This document shows positions 40,981 through 45,369 of a stretch of DNA of 45,369 nucleotides, piece after piece. The notes beneath the pieces are model-generated. The model made no database searches, had not been told where the DNA came from, and was given only the letters and a program-made list of their open reading frames with translations. Origin of the DNA: Lachnospiraceae bacterium UBA3632 (lineage in GTDB: Bacteria; Bacillota; Clostridia; Lachnospirales; Lachnospiraceae); NCBI GenBank assembly GCA_002373975.1, contig DFKZ01000125.1, positions 1 to 45,369 on the forward strand, given 5' to 3'. Within the stretch, counting starts at the first letter, position 1. Each line of letters starts with the position of its first letter. The translations under genes and the position numbers were made by a program.

Positions 40981-41862
40981 TCAGTCTTCAGCATTTTCGT
41001 AGTCGGTGTTTTTAAGGTCCGTGATAACAAGCACTTCCGAAAGATATTTAAAATCAGCCGCAGGAGTAATATAGCCTGACTTTGTAAGGTTATTGCTGTC
41101 GTTTTCTATATACTGTATATATCCCACGATTATTCCCGGTAGATATTTATCACTGATCTTACTGGTAACGACTTTGTCTCCCTCTGTGACAACATTTTCG
41201 TCATCCTTAAGCATGGAGAATGATATTATGCCTCTTCCCATAAGCTCAAGATCACCGGATACAACAAGGTTTTCGCCGGTGGTGAGTACCTGAGCGCTTA
41301 CATGATTGCCGTCAGATATGATAGCCGTTACTCTGGCCCAGTTGGGGCCTATGGAACTGATCCTTCCTATGAGACCACCGGCAGCTATGACATTCATATC
41401 GAGAGCAAGCCCGTCATTGGTTCCCTTATCTATGATAAATGACGAAAACCAGTTACCGGAATCCTTGGCTATAACCCTTGCTCCCACCTTGTTATAGGAA
41501 TCATACTCGTTTCCAAGTTCAAAAAGTTCACGGAGCGAATTAAGCTCGTATTTATCCTGTGCGAGCATTGTGTTTTCTTCCGTCAGCTTGGCTATCTCCT
41601 CTTTCAGGGCATTGTTTTCTTCAAGAAGAGTCTTGATATCCGTAAATTCATCGGACCTTTTCCCAAGCCAGCTTCCAAGCTTTGAAATGCCATTCTCAAA
41701 AGGCACCACAACATAACCGACAACAGCATTAAACGGGCCGTCAAATGCTGTTGTTCCGTATGTAACGATCATAAGCACTACCGCTATTACAGTAAAAATT
41801 AAAAGGAGATATTTACCTGACAGAGTAAATTTCTCCTTTTTTTGTTTAACTATAGGACTCAT
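40981..41862 (-). CDS. mreC: Rod-shape protein MreC
   Basis: Scaffold of the elongasome that activates PBP2. Basic cytoplasmic N-terminus (KQKKEKF), one membrane helix (about 16-36), coiled coil at about 66-108 (LLEENNALKEEIAKLTEEN), then the beta-sandwich domain with RVIAKDSGNWFSSFIIDKGTNDGL and GLIGRISSIGPNWARVTAI. At 293 residues it is normal. The start overlaps the mreB stop as ATGA, giving translational coupling. Confidence 0.95.
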   Translation of the reverse strand: MSPIVKQKKEKFTLSGKYLLLIFTVIAVVLMIVTYGTTAFDGPFNAVVGYVVVPFENGISKLGSWLGKRSDEFTDIKTLLEENNALKEEIAKLTEENTMLAQDKYELNSLRELFELGNEYDSYNKVGARVIAKDSGNWFSSFIIDKGTNDGLALDMNVIAAGGLIGRISSIGPNWARVTAIISDGNHVSAQVLTTGENLVVSGDLELMGRGIISFSMLKDDENVVTEGDKVVTSKISDKYLPGIIVGYIQYIENDSNNLTKSGYITPAADFKYLSEVLVITDLKNTDYENAED

Positions 41863-42866
41863 TTACTCATACCTTCCACGGAATAAGCGATGGACTGATA
41901 ATTAGGTTCCTTTAAGATCCTTCCGAGGCCTTCCGCAACCGAAGTCATGGGACTGTCGGTGATATTGACTCTCAGATTTGTGCCGTTTGAAATGCTCTCG
42001 ATAAGGTGGTTTACCTGTGAAGCGCCGCCTGTCATATAAATACCGTTTCTGTATATATCTGCGGCAAGCTCCGGAGGCGTAAGCTCAAGGCAAAGCTTTA
42101 TGGTCTCGATAATGCTGTCAAAATTAGCCTGCAGGGCTTCGTCAACGAGCTTAGTGGGTATCTCTCTCTCCACAGGGAGACCGCTTACAACATCTCTTCC
42201 GAATACAACTGCCCCTTTTCCCTCGCTTTCAAGCTCGGTAAGAGAGCATTTGATATACTCCGCCGTCTTGTTTCCGATATGGAGATTAAAGTCTTTTCTG
42301 ACCATAGCCTTTATTGTCTCATCAAAAGCAAGGCCTCCGACTTTAAGAAGCCTGTTAAGAACAATACCGCCAAGGGATATTACCGACACTTCCGTTGTCT
42401 CATATCCGACATCAATGACCATAATACCCTGCGTGCTTTTTACATCAAGTCCCATTCCGAGTCCGTCCGCAACGGCTTTATCGGCTACGAGTATGCGTTT
42501 GCCTTTAACATTTGCTTCCTTTATGAGATCATAAAATGCCCTCTTTTCGACATCAGTAATGTCGGAAGGAACAGCAACAAGGAAATCGGCAGGCTGAAGC
42601 TTACCGTCCTGAAGATCGCTTATAAAGAATCTTATAAGGGTCTCCATATTGTTAAGATCGGAAATAACACCGTTGTTAACGGGAAAAGTGATCTCAAAAT
42701 TTGCGGGAGCTTTTTCATACATTTCGTATGCGGAATCTCCGTAAGCAAATATAGTCTTTTTATTCTGAATGGCAATTAGATTCTTTTGAACCATTATCTC
42801 ATCAGTTGCATGAGAATAGATTTTGATATTGTTGGTTCCAAGATCGATACCAAACGCATTACTCAT
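41859..42866 (-). CDS. mreB: Actin-like cell-shape protein MreB
   Basis: Forms membrane filaments that direct wall synthesis. Actin-fold ATP motifs are present: phosphate-1 FGIDLGTNNIKIYS at 5-18, phosphate-2 IMVIDVGYETTEVSVISLGG near 156-175, and the adenosine motif GIYMTGGASQV near 280. The typical MreB phosphate-2 reads DIGGGT; here it is DVGYETTE, a divergent version, so this could be an Mbl/MreBH-type paralogue. Start at 42866 (335 residues) has AGAGG 8 bases upstream; the longer reading from 42881 includes the ribosome binding site. Confidence 0.9.
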   Translation of the reverse strand: MSNAFGIDLGTNNIKIYSHATDEIMVQKNLIAIQNKKTIFAYGDSAYEMYEKAPANFEITFPVNNGVISDLNNMETLIRFFISDLQDGKLQPADFLVAVPSDITDVEKRAFYDLIKEANVKGKRILVADKAVADGLGMGLDVKSTQGIMVIDVGYETTEVSVISLGGIVLNRLLKVGGLAFDETIKAMVRKDFNLHIGNKTAEYIKCSLTELESEGKGAVVFGRDVVSGLPVEREIPTKLVDEALQANFDSIIETIKLCLELTPPELAADIYRNGIYMTGGASQVNHLIESISNGTNLRVNITDSPMTSVAEGLGRILKEPNYQSIAYSVEGMSK

Positions 42867-42886
42867 ATATAAACCTCTCATCCGCC

Positions 42887-43573
42887 TTAAGGTATCATAT
42901 GATTTTCCTTAAAGCTGTAATAAATATTATCTCCGATAATGATGTGGTCAAGGAGCCTTATCTCAAGCACCTTTCCGATCCTTTCGACCCGTTCGGTAAA
43001 CTCGATGTCGGAAGAACTTGGCTCGGGATCACCGCTTGGATGATTGTGAAGCAGGATAATATACACCGCTCTTCTTGAAAGGGCCTCTATAAATACCGTT
43101 CTGGGTGATATCAGTGATGTATTTACGCTTCCCTCGGATATTCTTGTATGAAACATCAGCTGGGATTTTGTATCCAGTCCGCACAGGACTACCGTTTCGT
43201 TCTCAAGATGCCTCAGCTCCTCCATAAAGTAATCGGCTACCGATTCCGGGGAATTGGCCCTGAAGCCTCTGGAAGCGCAGGCTCTGTGCATCCGCATAGA
43301 AAGCTCCGTCAGCGCTTTAAGCTTTACAGCTTTAACAAGCCCTACACCCTTCACTTCCTGCAGATCTTCAAGACTGATATCATAAAGCCCCAAAAGACCG
43401 CTTCTCGGATATGCTCCGAGAGACAGAACCTCTTTTGCAAGCTCGACAGCACTTTTATCTTTCGTGCCTGTGCGCAGAATAATGGCGATAAGCTCGCTCT
43501 CACTCAGGGATGATGCACCGTATTTTATAAACTTCTCATACGGCATATCATCATTTTGTATTAAATTGTTCAT
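42887..43573 (-). CDS. radC: RadC-family JAB/MPN-domain protein
   Basis: Member of the RadC family, a metalloprotease-like fold whose true role is uncertain despite the DNA-repair name. N-terminal helix-hairpin-helix-like part (SLSESELIAIILRTGTK and LQEVKGVGLVKAVKLKAL). The C-terminal MPN domain has a complete metal motif, LLHNHPSGDPEPSSSD (near 175-190). At 228 residues it is full length. AGGGAGG precedes the ATG. It sits 20 bases upstream of the chosen mreB start, the common radC-mreB order of many Firmicutes. Confidence 0.93.
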   Translation of the reverse strand: MNNLIQNDDMPYEKFIKYGASSLSESELIAIILRTGTKDKSAVELAKEVLSLGAYPRSGLLGLYDISLEDLQEVKGVGLVKAVKLKALTELSMRMHRACASRGFRANSPESVADYFMEELRHLENETVVLCGLDTKSQLMFHTRISEGSVNTSLISPRTVFIEALSRRAVYIILLHNHPSGDPEPSSSDIEFTERVERIGKVLEIRLLDHIIIGDNIYYSFKENHMIP

Positions 43574-43643
43574 TTTACCTCCCTTTTGCCTTCTTCGGGG
43601 TGCTTTCAGGGAGATTATCTTTACCGCTTACAAAATATATATT

Positions 43644-44930
43644 TTACCATACTTTGATGCCATTATCCACAAGGGATTGTAAAGATTTTAAAATACCGAA
43701 TTTACCGTGGGGCCATGTAAGTCCGCCCTGGAAGTATACGGAATAAGGGGGCTTAATGGGGCCGTCAGCACTGAGCTCAATGGATGAGCCGGATACAAAG
43801 GCTCCAGCAGCCATTATAACCGGGGCATCATACCCGGGCATATCCCACGGGATCGGTGTTACATGGGAATCCACCGGCGCAGCGGCCTGTATTCCCCTGC
43901 AGAAAGCACATACAGCATCGGCATTTCCAAAGGTTATAGCCTGAATTATATCGTGACGATCTTCCGCCCCATTGGGAAGCACGGAAAATCCCAGCTTTTC
44001 ATAAACATTTGCCCCGAAAATGGCGCTCTTAAGCGCCGATGCGGTAACTGTCGGTGCAAGGAAAAGGCCCTGATAAAAAGAACTGAGTATTCCAAGTGAT
44101 GCACCCACTTCTTTTCCGAGGCCGGGTGAAGTGAGCCTGTATGCGGCATTTTCGACGCAGTCCTTTTTTCCTGCTATATATCCGCCGATAGGTGCAAGTC
44201 CTCCGCCGGGGTTCTTAATAAGGGAACCGACCACCATGTCGGCGCCTACATCCGACGGCTCTATGGTATCGACAAATTCACCGTAGCAGTTATCGACCAT
44301 GCAGATAACATCAGGTTTTACTTCTTTTATAGCCTTTATGATCTCGCCGATCTCATTTACAGAAAGGGTATGTCTGGTCTGATATCCTTTGGATCTTTGG
44401 ATCGTGGCAAGCTTTGTTTTAGGATTTATGGCCTTTTTAATTCCTTCGAAATCGATCGAATCATCCGGAAGAAGGTCAACCTGCTTATATGTGACACCGT
44501 ATTCTGCCAGTGATCCCTTTGATGGCCTGATGCCGATTACTTCTTCCAGGGTATCATACGGCTTTCCGACAGGCGACATCAGCTCATCGCCGGGCCTTAA
44601 ATTACTCATGAGCGCAAGGGCAAGCGCGTGGGTTCCGCAGGTTATCTGGGGTCTTACAAGGGCATCCTCGGTGTGAAAGATATCGGCATAGACTGCTTCG
44701 AGTTTTTCACGCCCCATATCGTTATAACCATACCCGGTTGTTCCGTGAAGACATGCTTCACTGACCTGATTTTTCTGCATTGCGCGGATGACTTTGATCT
44801 GATTTATCTCGGCGATCTCGTCTATCTTGGCAAATCTATCTTTTAAACTCTCGCATATTTCTTCGCCGAATTCAGCTACCTTCGCAGATATGCCAGCTTC
44901 GGCGTACATTTCGTACAATTCCTGTTTCAT
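43644..44930 (-). CDS. PLP-dependent enzyme of the YnbB/methionine-gamma-lyase-like family
   Basis: Fold-type I PLP enzyme often labelled aluminium-resistance protein or methionine gamma-lyase; substrate not established. Conserved segments are ACLHGTTGYGYNDMGREKLE (59-78), ITCGTHALALALM, MVDNCYGEFVD (211-221) and VGSLIKNPGGGLAPIGG (234-250), where K239 probably binds PLP. At 428 residues it matches the PF06838 family. GGAG precedes the ATG. In several clostridia the gene lies near miaA/hfq or lexA; here it is upstream of radC with a 70-base gap. Confidence 0.88.
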   Translation of the reverse strand: MKQELYEMYAEAGISAKVAEFGEEICESLKDRFAKIDEIAEINQIKVIRAMQKNQVSEACLHGTTGYGYNDMGREKLEAVYADIFHTEDALVRPQITCGTHALALALMSNLRPGDELMSPVGKPYDTLEEVIGIRPSKGSLAEYGVTYKQVDLLPDDSIDFEGIKKAINPKTKLATIQRSKGYQTRHTLSVNEIGEIIKAIKEVKPDVICMVDNCYGEFVDTIEPSDVGADMVVGSLIKNPGGGLAPIGGYIAGKKDCVENAAYRLTSPGLGKEVGASLGILSSFYQGLFLAPTVTASALKSAIFGANVYEKLGFSVLPNGAEDRHDIIQAITFGNADAVCAFCRGIQAAAPVDSHVTPIPWDMPGYDAPVIMAAGAFVSGSSIELSADGPIKPPYSVYFQGGLTWPHGKFGILKSLQSLVDNGIKVW

Positions 44931-44984
44931 AATTTCTCCATTTATATTTTTTATCTATTCTCTGACGGACTTCGCATTTAAGTA

Positions 44985-45146
44985 CGCGAGTCCGCACAAA
45001 TGTATGCTTCGAGCACCGCTTCGCAGCTATGGGTCTTCGAGCAGCGGTACTAACTTCGAACTTCGTTTCACTCGTTCTCAGTAAGTGCCGGCCTCAGACA
45101 CATTGCTCTCAGCATAGCATTTGCACGAACTCGCTGATGCCTATTA
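44985..45146 (+). repeat. Degenerate copy of the MITE-like repeat
   Basis: Its 50-base core (45043-45092, from AGCGGTACTAA to TAAGTGCCGGC) matches the reverse complement of 45233-45282 in 38 of 50 bases without gaps. Flanking segments align more loosely, for example GCAC-CGC-TCGC-GCT. It faces the opposite way to the better-preserved copy. Outer limits are approximate. A small hairpin (CGGACTTCGC ... GCGAGTCCG, 44965-44994) lies at its left edge. Confidence 0.6.
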
Positions 45147-45153
45147 CAAAGTT

Positions 45154-45183
45154 GTATTATATCATCCAAATTTCTTATAATAC
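45154..45183. repeat. Short inverted repeat between the two repeat copies
   Basis: GTATTATA and TATAATAC are a perfect 8-base inverted repeat with a 14-base loop, at the centre of the larger palindrome formed by the two flanking copies. Confidence 0.55.
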
Positions 45184-45345
45184 GCGACAGGCACAGACGA
45201 TGATAGCTTCCGTGAGCGCACCATGTAGCGCCGCCGGCACTTAGCGAAAACAAGCAAAGCGCAGTTTGAGCTTAGTACCGCTGCGTGTCGCGGTATGAGC
45301 CGCGAGGCGTGTGCGCGACGGAACTATCATTGGCTGGGCCGTCAC
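45184..45345 (-). repeat. MITE-like element with terminal inverted repeats
   Basis: About 162 bases. The left end (45184-45221) and the right end (45345-45311) are imperfect inverted repeats of about 36 bases sharing ATGATAG, TTCCGT and GCGCAC. The interior is GC-rich and strongly self-complementary. It has no coding capacity worth calling. A solo end is found at 10448-10489, showing that the family is dispersed. Confidence 0.65.
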
Positions 45346-45369
45346 TATCCCTTTGCGGAGACAAATTTT

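Larger units (their letters stand above)
44931..45369. other. Gene-free right end of the window
   Basis: 439 bases after the YnbB-like start hold no supported gene. The content is the two inverted copies of the MITE-like repeat and their spacer. GC content and codon-like patterns differ from the coding sequence to the left. The short open frames here arise from the repeats. Confidence 0.7.

Noticed and set aside
45058..45069. SOS-like box GAAC-TTCG-TTTC
   Set aside because: It lies inside the repeat core, has a mismatch, and no promoter or gene is next to it.
44827..45253. Several 60-85 residue open frames at the right end
   Set aside because: They fall in the self-complementary repeats or antisense to the PLP enzyme, overlap each other and lack ribosome binding sites.
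1..45369. CRISPR arrays, tRNA or rRNA genes, prophage or toxin-antitoxin modules
   Set aside because: No regularly spaced repeats, cloverleaf-like sequences, conserved rRNA stretches or phage-type gene runs were seen on either strand.

Overview
The window looks like core chromosome of a clostridial Firmicute, most likely a member of the Lachnospiraceae (inference). The reasons are an AT-leaning composition, strong AGGAGG-type ribosome binding sites, an L27 with a cleavable N-terminal extension next to its protease Prp, a lexA gene divergent from a yneA-like gene, RecU, SepF, and gene orders typical of that family. No rRNA, tRNA, CRISPR array, prophage or transposase gene was seen. Coding density is very high: 48 protein genes, none visibly broken.

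Layout. (1) 78-8442, plus strand: a topoisomerase IV/gyrase A subunit, rsmD, coaD, a coiled-coil protein and a terminator. Then come an RsuA-type pseudouridine synthase, a small membrane protein, an RluC/D-type pseudouridine synthase, a carotenoid-desaturase-like FAD oxidoreductase and recU, with several overlapping junctions. (2) 8515-13746: a strong promoter and a histidine operon hisZ-hisG-hisD-hisB-hisIE, in which HisIE carries an extra degenerate HisA/HisF-like barrel. hisA, hisF, hisH and hisC are not here. (3) 13753-17439: a two-gene radical-SAM system (TIGR03960/TIGR03936 types) and a short RNase E/G. (4) 17532-19432: an AraC regulator overlapping an NAD-dependent epimerase/dehydratase. 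(5) 19500-24147: lexA with its SOS boxes, a divergent YneA-like division inhibitor, an AI-2E-type transporter, dtd and a Xer-type recombinase. (6) 27990-24197, minus strand: rplU-prp-rpmA-obgE-yhbY-yqeK-rsfS, a ribosome-assembly block preceded by a probable L21 leader. (7) 31369-28066, minus: aroB-lspA-rluD and a cytidylate-kinase-like gene. (8) 34192-31496, minus: an HlyD-like membrane protein coupled to YggS/YlmE, then sepF. (9) 43573-34294, minus: an elongasome cluster radC-mreB-mreC-mreD-PBP2-minC-rodA-mgsA-dacA, from which minD and minE are missing. (10) A PLP enzyme of the YnbB type, then about 440 gene-free bases holding a large imperfect inverted repeat.

How it fits together. Much of the window serves cell shape and division (mreBCD, PBP2, RodA, MinC, DacA, SepF, YneA) and ribosome maturation (rsmD, three pseudouridine synthases, obgE, yhbY, rsfS, prp/L27). 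The rplU block normally follows rng; here it lies about 10 kb away on the opposite strand, so the segment between is probably inverted relative to the usual order.

The points most worth a second look are these: MinC without MinD/MinE and with an altered RSGQ motif; the HisF-like domain on HisIE; the roughly 240-residue insertion inside the PBP2 transpeptidase domain; the HlyD-like/YlmE/SepF coupling; and a MITE-like repeat family with a full copy, a degenerate inverted copy and a solo end in the his operon. I did not find an unmistakable new defence or mobile system.
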